Assembly: GCA_019648995.1 (NCBI GenBank)
Contig: BLXT01002730.1
Coordinates: 230,973 to 255,233 of the forward strand
Reading direction: 5' to 3'
DNA length: 24,261 nt
Source of the DNA: Plakobranchus ocellatus
Taxonomy: Eukaryota; Mollusca; Gastropoda; Plakobranchidae
Shown here piece after piece: positions 9,497 to 20,813 of this stretch. The translations under genes and the position numbers were made by a program. The first letter of the stretch is position 1, and the number at the start of each line of letters is the position of its first letter. Below the pieces are notes generated by a model. The model was not told the DNA's origin. It did not search any database and saw only the letters and a program-made list of their open reading frames with translations.

Positions 9497-12400
9497 CTGG
9501 GGATGACAGCAGTAAAAGCATAATTAAAGATTGTGATGATATTCCTAAAGGAATGATGAATCTGAGACATAATTATCATATGCAATTGTAAATTACTGAC
9601 ACAGTTTTAAAAAATAAAAGCCAACTGCATTGTTTATTCCTTTGTTATTTCTTTTCAAAGGCAAAAGTGCCAAACCATCAAAATAAAAATCAGTATTTCT
9701 ATGACCCATTTATAAACTAATCTGGTATCCAAAAGCCCAACCAGATGCATGATAGTTTCTGACTACGAACATGTTCAATCGTACAAGGAAGAAGCTGATT
9801 CTTAACCTGGCCTATTAATTACTTATTGCTTTTATTAAAAAACAACAAAAAAAAACAGGCATTTGGATGTCATTTTCCATCAATTTCCATAAATTGACTT
9901 CATCATATTTATCAAGCAGTGTTATACAAGTCTGCCATAGCATATTAAAGAGCAGTATCGTCAAAAATTATTTAATTTTTTTAGGTAATTTATTAAAAAT
10001 ACAGTTCATATATATATAAATCTATAGAAATTTACAGAATTGAAAAAAACCAATTAGTTTTTTAGCTGTGCGCGATTGAATTTTTCAATAAAGCAGTATT
10101 GTCAAAAGTTACTTTCCAGCTGCTAATGGAAAGGCAATATAGTGTCATAGCTATCGTCTGGGTGGAACAAAATGAAATGCAGAATCCTCTTGGTGGAACC
10201 AAATGAAACGCAGTATTGTGCTCATAAGCAAAATCCGTAAATGTCAAGCAACCTTTTTCGGCCATGTTATGCGAAGAGAAAAATTGGAGAATCTTGTAAC
10301 AACAGGAATGTTGGAAGGAAAACGCAGTAGGGGAAAACAACGAGAAAAGCTCATTGAAGGCCTGGCAGACTGGCTGAAGGCAGGGAAATCGTTGGAAGCA
10401 ATAGAAGCGACAAAGGACAGGAAAAAGTGGAGGACCATGATCGCCAACGCTGTAAAGCAAGGCACCTGATGATGATGAGGCTAGAGATCCCCATTCCATT
10501 ATGCAAGCAGTGTTCCAGCTGACCAATGCTCGCAACTAATGGTCAGTAGTGTGTGATCAAGTGGGCGGACCTTTGTTTTGCCAGTCTTGGTATAAAAAAA
10601 TGGTCACACATCACTGCGATTATTTCTTTATATGGCGCCATCATTCATTGGACTATTTTTCAGGTAGCCATACTTAAATATATTTAATTGTCAGAGGCCC
10701 AATTTCTTATTCACAAACTTCTAGTATAACTCTCATAAGATTGCATTTTTGTCAGATATTTAAAACGGCAGGAAAAGTATTTTTGTAGTTTATAAAAAGT
10801 GGTCCAGCAAAGTTTTAGTAAAGGAACTGGCAACAGTTTAGGATGAAATTTGAAATTGAAGAAGTGCACAGATGAATATTTATTTTCATACCTAGAAAGT
10901 TGATATCAATTTTAACGATGTATCTCAGTATGCAATAAAGTTATGTAACTCTGAAATTAGTAAGAAAAAATGTTTCTTTACATGGCGCAAACATTCGTCG
11001 GGCTATTTTAAGGTAGTCATACGTAAATAAATATAATTGTCTGAGGCGCAATTTCTTATTCACAAATTTTTAATCTGGCATCATGGTTTGATGCATCTAC
11101 ATTGGCAAATTTGCCGCCGCATTTTTCAACTTTCCCCACGACTTTCTATACAATTTTTATAGCCACCAAAATCAGATTTTAAAAGGTTTTTTAAAACAAT
11201 TTCTTCATTTCACGACATACTGGCTTGGCCAAGCTGGCATATTTTGCTCTAAAGATTGAAATGGTGTCCAAACGCTCTGTCAGCCACGCTAAAGCCTAGA
11301 TTTTCATTGAAAAATCCTATATTTCAATTTGTGGATGTGTTTTTGAACTTTTTAAAATTCAATTCCCCTAACATTATTTATAGTTGCTGCGAGCAAGAAA
11401 AGTAGACCCCTCTCTATCCTGGGTATCTTTAATGTCATGTTGTAAGATGACCAATTGTTGGTTGGGTTTAAAGCTCAAGAAATAAAGCTTTTTTTTCCCG
11501 TACACCTTACATTTGGTTCATTATGGCTTAAGGTATATATTCCTTTTTCTTTTCTATGTTTAGTTAAAATTAAAGATTTTGTTTAAAAAAATTATAGGGT
11601 ATATTCCCTTTTCTTTTCTGTTTTTTGTGAAAATCGTAGATTTTGTTTTAAAAAAATATAGAAGTTGTAAGAAAGTCCATCTATTTTCCTAAGACATCTC
11701 AGAATACGAAATTACTTAGTCTAATGGCACAGACAATTTGACATCTCTATACGCTTTTTTGTTTCGGTAGGCTAAGCTGAGGGCCAGTCAGAGTGGACTG
11801 CTAAGATCTAAATAGTTGTTTGAGGATTGGTTTTTTGAACTTGCAGAATGAACATAGATAGATCTGAAACACTGTAATGTTTGTATAATTTAATTTTATA
11901 CAAGAAAGTAGATATTAATGTGAATAGTTTGTCTTAATAGATGGATTTGTATTATGGTAGAAATCTTGGGTGAGCTAGAGATCTAAACATCCGATACAGA
12001 ATCGGTGATTATTTTAGCAGTCTACCAACTTTTGTGTGCTCTAAGGAGAAAAAGAATAGTTCAAATTTTGAAAAGTTGATCTTAGCAATTTTTTTTATTT
12101 GTGAATGTTTTGAGGCTTTAATTTTGCTTTAAATTGGTCACATGACCTTGCTAAATGCCTAAGGTTCTATCTAGCAATTTGACCTAGTCTCTTGAGGCGA
12201 TTGGTGGTCAAGATTTTTTTGGCTCTATGCAAATATCAGAATAATGGGATGAAAGCTATGAAAAGAAATGGTTACTTAGAAGCTATAAGCAAAACATTTT
12301 TTCAGTGTTTTTAAAATGTATTGACACTAGTTAATCGTGCAGGTATTTACTACATTGTTATAGCAATAAAGATTGGTTTCTAAAATTCTAGCATGAGAGA

Positions 12401-15400
12401 ATTTATTATGATCGAAACTGATCGCCTTTCAACTCTCAGAAGGCCTTATTGCTTGCATGAGAAAAAAATAAAAAAATCTTAGTCTAACCTTTTTTAATGG
12501 TATTGTGTAGATCAAGTTTCAATCCACTGTCAAATTAATATAAATAAATAAATCTGTCTTTTGTTTACTGAGGTACACAAAATTGTTTTCATACATGAAG
12601 CCTTGAAAGAAATTGGCTTCTCCTTTTTTCTCTTTAGGGAGAGAGAGCAGAAGATTTTGCGAAAGTGTTATAATAACAACAATGATATATAGTTTTTATA
12701 ATGACAGTTCCAAATTAAAAACCTGCACAATGAGGGCTAAATAATTATTAGCTGCACATGCAAATAGTGATGATAAATAAGAGTAACAGTAAATAGTCTA
12801 ATCTCAAACAATTACACATTTTGTAAAAAAATATTTTAGAGTTGGAAGCTCCCTTTAAAACTTATTAATCTAGAAGGAAAGAAATAAACTAAGCAATAAT
12901 AAGATCTATAACTTTTTCCCGTCACATGCATCGTGACCTAGTTTTTCCCTCTACATGCATTAGGCCAATGGAGATTATTTCCTATGAACACACTATTTTG
13001 GGGTATTTTTATAAGTTTGCGTAAAATCACTGGATTTTTTTTTTCAAATGTTAATTTTTATACAGGAAAAAGGTAATGCAATGTATTGTGGCGTAAAATA
13101 TATTTTGAAGCTTTGGTGATGTAAAAGTATATTGTGATGCGAAACTACACAGTAACAAAGCCTGAGCGGGATGATACGAACGGGAGTGAAGTGGCATGCT
13201 CAGGCTGTGGTGAGCGAGACAGCTGGAACCACTGTAAACATCCACACTCAGTCCCCCAGCGGGGTGATGCGAAAAGGTTAAAAAAAAGTTTTTAATCTGT
13301 GTAGATCTATTTACTTCTGGTTATCTTAAATTTATAATAATTTTAAATTTCTTTGGAGAAGTTCACACATTGCATTTAGCTTTTCCTTGTCTTTTTTTTT
13401 TTTAAAACAAAATTTTCGTTGCATTTTTGTAGGCCTTTTTGGGGGAAATATTTGGCATTTTTCAGGTTTTAATTAGCATTTTTTTGCAATTCCAGTCTAA
13501 TATAACCCTCATGAGATTGCATTTTAGCCAGGTATTGAGAATGGTAAGAACGTATTTTTAAGTCTATGAAAAATGGTCCAGGAATGTTATAGTAAAGACT
13601 TGCCTTGTATAAATGTTTCTCTTTCTCAATTACACTGAAACTTGGTTTTGCAGCATTGCTCTGTTCATTTGGTGGTATCTGGGCAATTTTTTTTCAGGAT
13701 GGGAGAAAGGAGAAAAAAAAAGTAAACAAAGTTTTAATATGTGCATATATGTTTATAACACATTGAAAAATTATGCACCAATATTTGATTTTTTTGCAAA
13801 ATAACGAACAAGTTAAAAAAAGGGTGGGTGTGGCAAAAAGAAGGACATTATTCTGGAATAGATCCAAAAACATGGATCTGTTTTTTACTTATTGAGAGTA
13901 AAGATCATAGGAATTGCTTTGATGTAGAACTGTACCATAGATGCTTAAAGAAATATATATCTTTCTATTCCAGCTTTAAAATCTTATTTGAACAAAAAAA
14001 AAAAAAACAACTCTAAACCAGTGGAACCCATTTTAACTTGAATAACGACAATTATTGCTATAACGAGAGAATTCAAAAGTCCTTTTTTTTCCTTCATTTA
14101 AGCTATACAATTTATCTTTTAAATAATGAGCATCGAAACTACTTCTCTTGTTAATCATGGCAATGAAATCTAAAAGTTTAAAAAGTTAAAAGGAAACAAA
14201 AAGTACCTAAAATTCCTTTATCCATAATCTTAAGCGCAAAATTTATGTTGCCTTAAATAGGCCTAAATCTACGTGCATTGTCTAAGACAGTATTTCTATC
14301 ACACCAAGTATCATGCCGTGCCCCTTTACATTACACCACAACCAGTTCATACAAATAAGTCTACACCACTCCTACAGTTCAAGCCTAGCCTATGATCATT
14401 CAGTAGAGAGCTGTTTGCACAAGAATTCTGTTAGGCATCAGAAGCACACAGCATACATTTTGCAGAACCACCCAGTCCCCCGACCTTGTGATAAGAGTGG
14501 CCATTTAAGAGTGAGGGTGGAGGTGGGATTGGGGGAAAGGTACTGAATCACTTGGAATAAGGATGAGCCATCAGTTGTGGACGGGATGAAGAAAGTGAAA
14601 AGGATAGGGAAACAAAGCCTATATCTATGGGCTATAAAGAGAGAAAGGGAGAGACAGAGAGTGGTAGGGCAGCATTGTCCTACTAGTCCTTCTCCTAGTT
14701 TTTAGATGAATGAACAAAGCGCAGCACTTGACCAATGATGACTGACTGAGTGTATCTAAAACCTTTCTCCCCTTTCCCCATGCCTTTACTCTACATTAGA
14801 CATTATCTACCTTAAAATCATAAAAGAATTAATGGGGAAAGTTATTCAAATGAGTCGAGTTGTGCTTTTGCATGATTGTCTTTAAATGATAACCATTGTC
14901 TAAATGGAAGAAAACTACTCACCTCTTCTGAGTGGGAAATTTTTTATAGACATGCAAAAGGCTCTTTGTACATAAAGCATTGAGAATAATTTCTTTACTT
15001 TCATATTTTGAGTTAATCTCAGTGATGTGGGCCCACAACTCGACTCATTTTGTCAGACATATACTGAATGGAGTCAGATGTTGCTCATTACAAGGGGTAA
15101 TCATGACAATGATTGATGTTGCTAGCATGCACTTTGCATTCAAAAGAAAAAAAAATCTTTAATCCCTTTTGCAGGAATAATGGCAAACCTTGTTACAACA
15201 ATAAATTATGATAAGAACAAAAGTTGCTGTTATTACAGAGTTTCATTGCATATTCTTTATGAAAAAAGATCACTGATTTTGTCAATACAAATATTATATT
15301 GCTAAAATTTTATATAAATCTGGACCTAGACTTGTCATCAACGTGTAAGATCAAATGTTAACTCTATCTGCAAATGAAGAAATAAAAAAATTGCTTTTAA

Positions 15401-18400
15401 GAGGATGTATTACAGGTATTACATTAAAAAGCTATTCAAATTGCAAGGTATAAACTATCTGTTGTTAGTGTCATGAAAAAGACCTATTTTACCATGTTTT
15501 GACATCCTTACAGCCTATATCTTGACATTGACAAAAGATACACAGATATGTTTTTTTTTTCTTTCCTTCATTGAATAAAGATGGAAATTAAATGACTGGC
15601 TTGTAAATATAATATCCAGCACTTCACATTATGAACAGATTGTAGTGAAAGCTTCATTTCATAATTCCACACCTAGGGTTGATTTGAAATGTGGATAGGA
15701 CATTGCTACTGCAAAAATTAATGAAAATTCTTACCCCAGTTAGAAAATACTCTGGTGAGAGACCCTCTAAAAAACTTATTCGTTTCTCCAATGATTTTAA
15801 TCTCTCAAAAATGCTGCGACCATCTGAAAAAATATTGATACAACAGTTAGTATCCATGTAAAAATTCTAATGTATGTTTGTGACATTCAAAAAAATGACT
15901 TTGAAGATTGGGGGACCAATTACAATTCAAAAAGAGGGGATGGCTTCATTTTAATTGTTAAAACCTTCCTTAATGTGTTCAAGAGGAGGAGAAGGAAATG
16001 ACCTCTGAACTCTTAATGACAGAAATATCCAGATAAGGACATGCTTTGTTTAACCATATCCGTACAAGGTGTTTTGTTGTCATATTCGTACATCAGGAGT
16101 AACTGAGTCCCCCACATTTTAAATAACAAAATATCAATATAGTCTTAGCTGTACATGTGGAGTAACTGCGTGTTTTTATACCTTATATAGTAAAAAAATC
16201 ACTAAATACCTCTCCATATGTGGGGGTAACAAAATCACCTCATACTTTACATCTTAAAAAATACAGGAGGGTTTCAGGTCAGTTCAATATTGATTTTCTG
16301 TCAATCATTATGTAATCATATGTCTAATTGAATTTTTGAAGAATACTTAAAAGGTGAAAGAAAAATTCCCATTTTAAGTATTTTTAAAAAATTAAAAACA
16401 AACCTTGGGGTAACAAAATTACCCCACACTTACGGATAGGGTAACCTAACACTTTGGCAGTAGGACAGACTTTTCGCTCAACAAGCAAATCAGCGGCTGG
16501 CATAATTGCTTTGTTGCACAAGATTATTTTTAGTTCTTTCGGAACTTGAATAGTGACGGTAGCATTAAGCAACTTTGAACTGTTGCCTGGTCAAGGCTAC
16601 TGAGGTGTTACTGTTAGATGTGTATAAAAAAACTCAGATTAGATAGAAAATTCCCAGCAATATGATTTTAGATTTTTAACAGAACTGACTGATTCGTTAA
16701 TATTGATTGCCTATTCATTCTTAAGTTTTTCCATTGTGTATTATCAGACTTTAAAGTTTTTAGATCCAATCATCAGTTGCTTGTTAAGCCGACTAGGTCC
16801 ATTTTCATTAATACTGTTGCAGCGCAGCAAATTAAGCAATAAAAAACAAACACTGCCTTCTAAAACATGTTTCTAAATCTGGTTGTTTAAGATATCTAAG
16901 GTTTCATAACAGTAGGCTCAGTTTTTTTTTTAAAAAGCTGTTTTCAAAAAGATGAGCTAAATGGCTGACATGCTAAGACAGTGCCCTATTGCAGGCCTAG
17001 ATAGAGATCTGAAGTCCATGACTCAATATGCTTGCTTGTCCTTGCCATTGATTTAGAAGTAAAAGTACAGGCTCATTTGAAACAGAAAAAGAAAAAACAA
17101 AATTCAAGATGACATCAATGGCAAGTATATATGGTTTTTTTAGTCAAGGGAATCAAATTTCTCTTCTATTGCAATGTGATAATATACCATGGTGGAAAGA
17201 AGAAAGTGAGTCCCACGCTTAATCCAAGCGTCAAGGAACCAGGAGTAGGGTCCTGATTGCTCTTGGCATACAGCATTATGAGGTAGTTTGCCATTGCTTT
17301 CCTCACCGCCTTTACTTTTGCCGGGTCTTAAGAGACTAGCTACTCATTCAGTGCTGGGTGGACACAGAGGAGCAATGAAAAATTCACTTGGCCCGGACTG
17401 GGATTCGAACCTCGAACCTATGAGTTTCCATGGTACTTTGGGAATAACTGACTTTTTTGTTACTACTTTTTTATAAAGAAACATCTCCAAAATACACACT
17501 AAAGCCTCCAAAGAGCCATGTGTTTAACCGAGCACTAATGTATTTGCTAATTAAAGCTTAACATCTACAACAAAATAAAAGGCATGCAGATTGAAAATTA
17601 AAATTTATTTGATGGCCCTCAAGATAAATCTACTACTGTCTACATCACAGCAACTACCCAACATTTAGTCCACAAAGCAAAAATTCATTAGCATGAGCAC
17701 TTGAAGGGGGTCAGGTTGGGGTCACAGCTGGGGAGGGGGACAGGTAATAAATTTACTTGTGGTGCCAGGAATAGCATTGTAATGTCTGCTTGGAATTTTA
17801 TATTTTATTACAACTTTGAAATAGTTAAAATGGGAACTAAATATAGTGCAATCATTTTTTTCAGTTGTGAAGCATACAACAGAAAAATATCTGTTTTTCC
17901 TGATGCAAATTATGATGCCATGTGTTTTTCGTTTCTTAAAAGTGCTAGAAAACAAGCTACTAACTTCAACAGATAAAAAAAAAAACATGCCTGTTTAAAA
18001 TATTTTTATCTTTTAAATGCAGCCTGCAATAATCATTGAAAAGGCTATGTATAATAAAAGACTAAAGAATTGAGCACACAATGCTGTAAGAGCCAGCTTC
18101 AAATGTAACATGAGAAGGTCAGGTGGTTCCTATTCAGATACTCTTCTTGAAAGATGTGCTCGTTAGCGTGATCATAGGAATGTGTAGTGATTAATTGGAC
18201 TCAGATGTTTATTTGCCTTCTGTTTGCAGACGCCTTCAAATGTCTAAATGAAAATTTTGAAAGACGACATTTGTTTCGGTGGCATGGCTAAAAAAGTGAC
18301 TAACTGTTGGAGGTGAGAGTGTAGAGTGCAAGTAACAAAATTAATTCTACAAGGCGTGATTTGAATCAACAGATTTTGTACACTTTGTACATAATATATC

Positions 18401-20618
18401 TATTAAAGAGATCAGATTAATATTTAGTGCTTATGAGATCTTGGCTGCAGCACAAGACTTTGAGCATTGTGGTGGTCTACAAAATCGATGATCCCATAGT
18501 AAAGGAAACTTTTTTTCTCTCACGTCACAAAAGTCACATCCTGGTTCCTATTTTAGCTATCACAGAATGCAATATTTCCCCTTTTAGTCCTTGTTCAACA
18601 TTAAAGCCCATACTATATCTGTTAGCCCTCTCCAGTTACACAACATCTCTACATAGCTTTACATGTATTCGGACATGTGATGCTTTATCTTTTCATATTT
18701 GACCATGATTTATGCAGTCTAGCAATAGTCTGCGTAAAGTGTTTAAATATGGCTCTTGTATAGTTTATGATGTCTAGTGAAAAACAAAATTAAAAAAAAA
18801 ACCACACATAAAGTACAAATATAGATCACTGCCAAGCTTATTGATCAGGGAAAGCTAGGTAAAACATATTTTAATTAAGAAATATAATATGCTAATAATT
18901 GATCCAATTCATTGGCAACTTTATTTTGAGCACCTGAGGTCAATTTATAGCAGTTTAAGCAACACTGTTCTTTCACTTTTTACATTAAAAATTCCGATTG
19001 TGGTATTGAGGCTATTATGAAAATTTGAGCTCAAAATAAGAAGGAAAAGATAACTGCAGGCTGCAAACACTGACAATTGAGCATTAATTTTAAATGCACC
19101 GACTCATCAAAACTTCTTTATTTTCTAACGGATTTCAATTGAATAAAGGCCAAATGAAGAACAAGGAGACAATAAAAATATTAACATCCACTCCACAGTT
19201 TAAATATTATGAATGAAGGAATAACACAAAATACTCCTTTTAGTCAAACCAATATCTCCTCTTGCCTCCCTCACTGTTGAGGTCATAACTCAACAGCTAT
19301 CTGAGCTTCAGTTTTCAGATGGTTATCAAGAGGGAATTTTCATACCTTGCATCACATATCGAGTAAAAACTAAAAGTTCAGTTTTGTGGTGGCTTTTGTC
19401 GCCGTGTGTTCTTGACAATTTTGATAAGCAAATAATACAAAAATGTGAAGGGCTAGGAACATAATTGAGGTTAACTCTAGTCAGGTCACATTGACCCGCA
19501 GAGCCAATTTTTTTTTAACCATGCTTGGCTTGTAAAGCTATCTAGACCTAGAGCTCCTAAGTATTCTGTTTCTAAATAAGTTGTGAAAGGATCTTAAGAT
19601 AGCCCAGTCATTGAATAAAATGAGTTAATGTAGTCAAAGAATATAATCACCTCCTAAAAGATTATTAAAACATGATCGAACAAATGTTAGTCTGAATTTA
19701 TTTGCCTTTTCACTTAGTAATGGTTCTTGAATATAATTCCTCAAATTCTCTAGATTTTTGGCTTGTACCTATGGTGCTGTAACTGTCATTACATTTTTTT
19801 TTAAAAGGATAGTAACAAATACAATTCTGAAAGGCAAAATTGTTATACTTATATGAAGAGGAATGTTCATGAAGATAAATTCACAAAATAGTTGTGAAAT
19901 TAGGTCATGATATAAGAACAAGGAGAAAATGTTTTAAAAAGGTTACTCTATAGCTTTTAATAATACAACACTTTGTACTGTCATAAAACTTCCAAATGTG
20001 GAAGAAACTGATTGAGTTCAATTTATGACAATTGCAACCATGCCAAAATATGATGGAAACAAAGCTTAAAATTTTATCTCACTAAAACAATCTTGGCTTA
20101 ACCCTTACCATTTTCCATGTTGAGGTGGAATTCCATGTTAGCTAGCCTCTCTTCCACAGCTTCTGCTCGTTCCCTGTCAACAGGAAGACGCATACTTGAA
20201 AAGTCTTCAGCAGGCAATCGTGTTTGAGGGCCATAAGTATTTTCCACTTGCTTCAAAGTGATATGGCTTTTTCCATCCTCTCTGTGAAGATACACAGCTT
20301 CACACCTTGCACAGCCAACTCCCGGCTCTGAAAAATGTTAAAATATGAGTTTGGCACATAATATTCATGTTTTTATGGTTTTTTTTAAATCAGATAAGGT
20401 ATGCACTGAAGCAGTGTTTAAGGATTTTTTTTATTTCTGTGTCAACAAAAACATTCAGAGAAATACATTATCATGAGAAGCAGTTTCTAACTCCCCTTTG
20501 CTGTGACCAATCTTATACAGCTTTTACCTGTTGTAAAGGGATTGATGAATTCTCTTATATTTTGTTCGTCAACTTCATTTCTTTTGTTGCTGATGAATGC
20601 CTCAATTCGTCTTTTTAC
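9404..20618 (-). CDS. MBIP: MAP3K12-binding inhibitory protein 1 (MBIP), 3' four exons, partial
   Basis: In animals MBIP binds and inhibits the mixed-lineage kinases DLK/LZK (MAP3K12/13) and is a subunit of the nuclear ATAC histone acetyltransferase complex. Here four minus-strand exons, 20618-20528, 20327-20109, 15823-15735 and 9496-9404, join in phase 0, 1, 1, 0 to give 163 residues and a stop (TGA 9404-9406). Visible family blocks in order: RRIEAFI...EQNIREF (residues about 3-24), the cysteine-bearing GVGCARCEAV, the signature NTYGPQTR, AVEERLANMEFHL, the leucine-zipper-like segment ERLKSLEKRISFLEG followed by SPEYF, and a terminal helix with KIMQLKQALK. As I recall the human protein, NTYGPQTR, AVEERL and SPEYF are identical in it. 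A basic linker of about 14 residues after SPEYF in human is absent here, or sits on a small exon I did not find. Introns are 200 bases, 4.3 kb and 6.2 kb, the long ones filled with transposons. The N-terminus lies beyond the window. In Drosophila an MBIP-like region is fused to molybdopterin synthase MoaE; no MoaE is seen here. Confidence 0.93.
9497..10202 (-). other. MBIP intron, left part, nothing recognised
   Basis: AT-rich intron sequence. A short duplication (GTGGAACMAAATGAAAYGCAG at about 10162 and 10193) precedes the LINE fragment. Confidence 0.45.
10203..10480 (+). mobile_element. 3' end of a non-LTR retrotransposon (LINE), 5'-truncated
   Basis: The plus-strand frame (stop TGA 10467-10469) encodes about 80 residues typical of the C-terminus of invertebrate LINE reverse-transcriptase polyproteins: FFGHVMRRE, then ENLVTTGMLEGKRSRGKQRE, then a WLKAGKSL...DRKKWRTMIAN segment. 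This FGHV-RRE / G-RSRG-R pattern is common in RTE/CR1/jockey-like fragments; the clade is not resolved. The ORF is followed immediately by a TGATGATGATGA tail, a usual LINE 3' microsatellite terminus. It lies antisense within the large MBIP intron. The reverse transcriptase domain proper is missing, so it is a dead 5'-truncated copy. The 157-codon ORF on the opposite strand is its shadow. Confidence 0.85.
10621..10825. repeat. Dispersed repeat R, intact copy
   Basis: The first half (10621-10720, from TTTCTTTATATGGCGCCATC to TTCTTATTCACAAA) matches 10971-11070, and the second half (about 10721-10825, with CATAAGATTGCATTTT and AGTGGTCCAGCAA) matches 13494-13598. The order is the same on the same strand. 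Family unknown, no coding potential. Confidence 0.7.
10971..11070. repeat. Repeat R, first half of a split second copy
   Basis: It matches 10621-10720 with about 80 percent identity by eye (TTTCTTTACATGGCGCAAAC ... CGCAATTTCTTATTCACAAA) and then stops matching. The missing second half appears 2.4 kb downstream at 13494-13598. Confidence 0.7.
11071..12907. other. MBIP intron, probable part of a 2.4-kb insertion
   Basis: AT-rich sequence between the two halves of the split repeat R. It includes a tandem duplication at 11532-11661. No transposase-like ORF is seen. Confidence 0.4.
11532..11661. repeat. Tandem duplication of a 65-bp unit
   Basis: Unit 1 (11532-11597) and unit 2 (11598-11661) both run from GGTATATTCC through CTTTTCTTTTCT and AGATTTTGTTT to a terminal AAAAAA(T)TATAG. 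They are adjacent and diverged at about one base in five. Confidence 0.75.
12908..13281. mobile_element. TTAA-type miniature element C
   Basis: The left end reads TAACTTTTTCCCGTCAC and the reverse complement of the right end TAACCTTTTCGCATCAC, 14 of 17 identical. TTAA is intact on the right (13278-13281) and degenerate on the left. Subterminal motif GTGATGCGAAA occurs at 13134-13144 and again at the right end, with a variant (GATGATACGAAC) near 13170. CCTGAGC and GCTCAGG near 13161 and 13198 form an inverted pair. There is no coding capacity. Confidence 0.55.
13494..13598. repeat. Repeat R, second half of the split copy
   Basis: It matches about 10721-10825 of the intact copy (CATGAGATTGCATTTT, then AAATGGTCCAGGAATG), on the same strand. 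Together with 10971-11070 it reconstructs one copy interrupted by about 2.4 kb. Confidence 0.7.
13599..15734 (-). other. MBIP intron, right part, no gene recognised
   Basis: AT-rich, with homopolymer runs (for example about 13995-14007) and a purine-rich stretch near 14635-14665. The ORFs of 60-77 codons here show no motif or splice context. Confidence 0.45.
15735..15823 (-). CDS. MBIP: MBIP internal exon with the SPEYF block
   Basis: The exon is 89 nt with acceptor tattttttcag and donor GGG|GTAAGA. Its first two bases complete the split GAT (Asp) codon begun at the end of exon 20327-20109, and it ends in phase 0. It encodes GRSIFERLKSLEKRISFLEG followed by LSPEYFLTG, the leucine-zipper-like region and the best-conserved C-terminal block of the family. 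Confidence 0.93.
16050..16444. mobile_element. TTAA element B, copy 2
   Basis: Collinear with 3666-4065 and in the same orientation. The left boundary is TTAA at 16050-16053 followed by CCATATCCGTACAAGG. The right end reads ACTTACGGATAGGG followed by TAAC, so the right TTAA is degraded. It has the same palindromic modules; the one near 16408-16426 (GGGGTAACAAAATTACCCC) is perfect. It lies in the MBIP intron between exons 20327-20109 and 15823-15735. Confidence 0.82.
16445..17202 (-). other. MBIP intron, nothing recognised
   Basis: AT-rich. The ORF of 62 codons at 16384-16572 overlaps the end of element B and has no recognisable motif. Confidence 0.45.
17203..17420 (-). mobile_element. tRNA-derived SINE, head-truncated (copy 2)
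   Basis: It matches copy 1 (1005-1270) in the same orientation through the whole body, but the tRNA-like head stops after box B (GGTTCGAATCC at 17411-17401); box A is missing. CCATGGT occurs on both sides (17187-17193 and 17428-17434) and could be a short target duplication, though it is only 7 bases and near-palindromic. It is in the sense orientation of MBIP, within an intron. Confidence 0.85.
17421..17645. other. Intron sequence between SINE and inverted-repeat arm
   Basis: AT-rich, no features seen. Confidence 0.4.
17646..19117 (-). repeat. Right arm of the 1.5-kb diverged inverted repeat
   Basis: The reverse complement is collinear with 7741-9243 over its full length (the shared exact 20-mer is at 18439-18458). 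The inner boundary is set where GTTGCTGTG (reverse complement) ends and the outer boundary where GATGAGTC (reverse complement) begins; outside these points I could not align the arms. It lies wholly in an MBIP intron, so the two arms bracket the last two coding exons across 8.4 kb. There is no shared ORF. Confidence 0.85.
19118..20108 (-). other. MBIP intron, nothing recognised
   Basis: AT-rich sequence leading to the donor of exon 20327-20109. No repeats matched within the window. Confidence 0.45.
20109..20327 (-). CDS. MBIP: MBIP internal exon with the NTYGPQTR signature
   Basis: The exon is 219 nt with acceptor acatttttcag and donor AATG|GTAAGG. Its first two bases complete a Glu codon with the preceding exon. 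It encodes PGVGCARCEAVYLHREDGK, then HITLKQVE and NTYGPQTR, and ends AVEERLANMEFHLNMEN plus one base. This is the most diagnostic exon of the gene. Confidence 0.95.
20528..20618 (-). CDS. MBIP: MBIP internal exon (RRIEAFI segment)
   Basis: The exon is 91 nt with acceptor tttaatcttgcag and donor ACAG|GTAAAA. It starts in phase 0, encodes VKRRIEAFISNKRNEVDEQ then NIREFINPFTT, and leaves one base to the next exon across a 200-base intron. It matches the family segment with RRI.AFI and N.REF just before the conserved core. The upstream exon was not found between here and the right edge. Confidence 0.92.
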
Positions 20619-20813
20619 CTGCAAGATTAAAAAAAAAGTTATGAAAAGCTGAAAACCAAAATCAAATTAAACTTGCCCTCTGACTTAAAATCACCAAGTG
20701 AAGTAAATTAAATTTAAAGTTCAAGACATTCAAATCAGTGAATTTTAATTGAAACTCTTAATTGAAATGAAAAGTTATTGAAAGTTATGATGTTGAAGCA
20801 CTGACACAAAAAT

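Noticed and set aside
10062-10535. 157-codon minus-strand ORF, the longest in the window
   Set aside because: It is antisense to the LINE C-terminal coding sequence; cysteine- and phenylalanine-rich composition is what the reverse strand of that fragment gives.
14313-14546. 77-codon plus-strand ORF
   Set aside because: No recognised motif, no splice or homology support; judged chance.
14928-14945. Possible MBIP micro-exon (AAGAG between a good acceptor and a GTGAGT donor, minus strand)
   Set aside because: Five bases would break the phase-0 join between exons 15823-15735 and 9496-9404, and longer versions contain a stop codon.
17279-17287. TGAGGTAGT, the seed of let-7
   Set aside because: It lies inside the SINE body, the next bases do not continue as let-7, and no precursor hairpin surrounds it.
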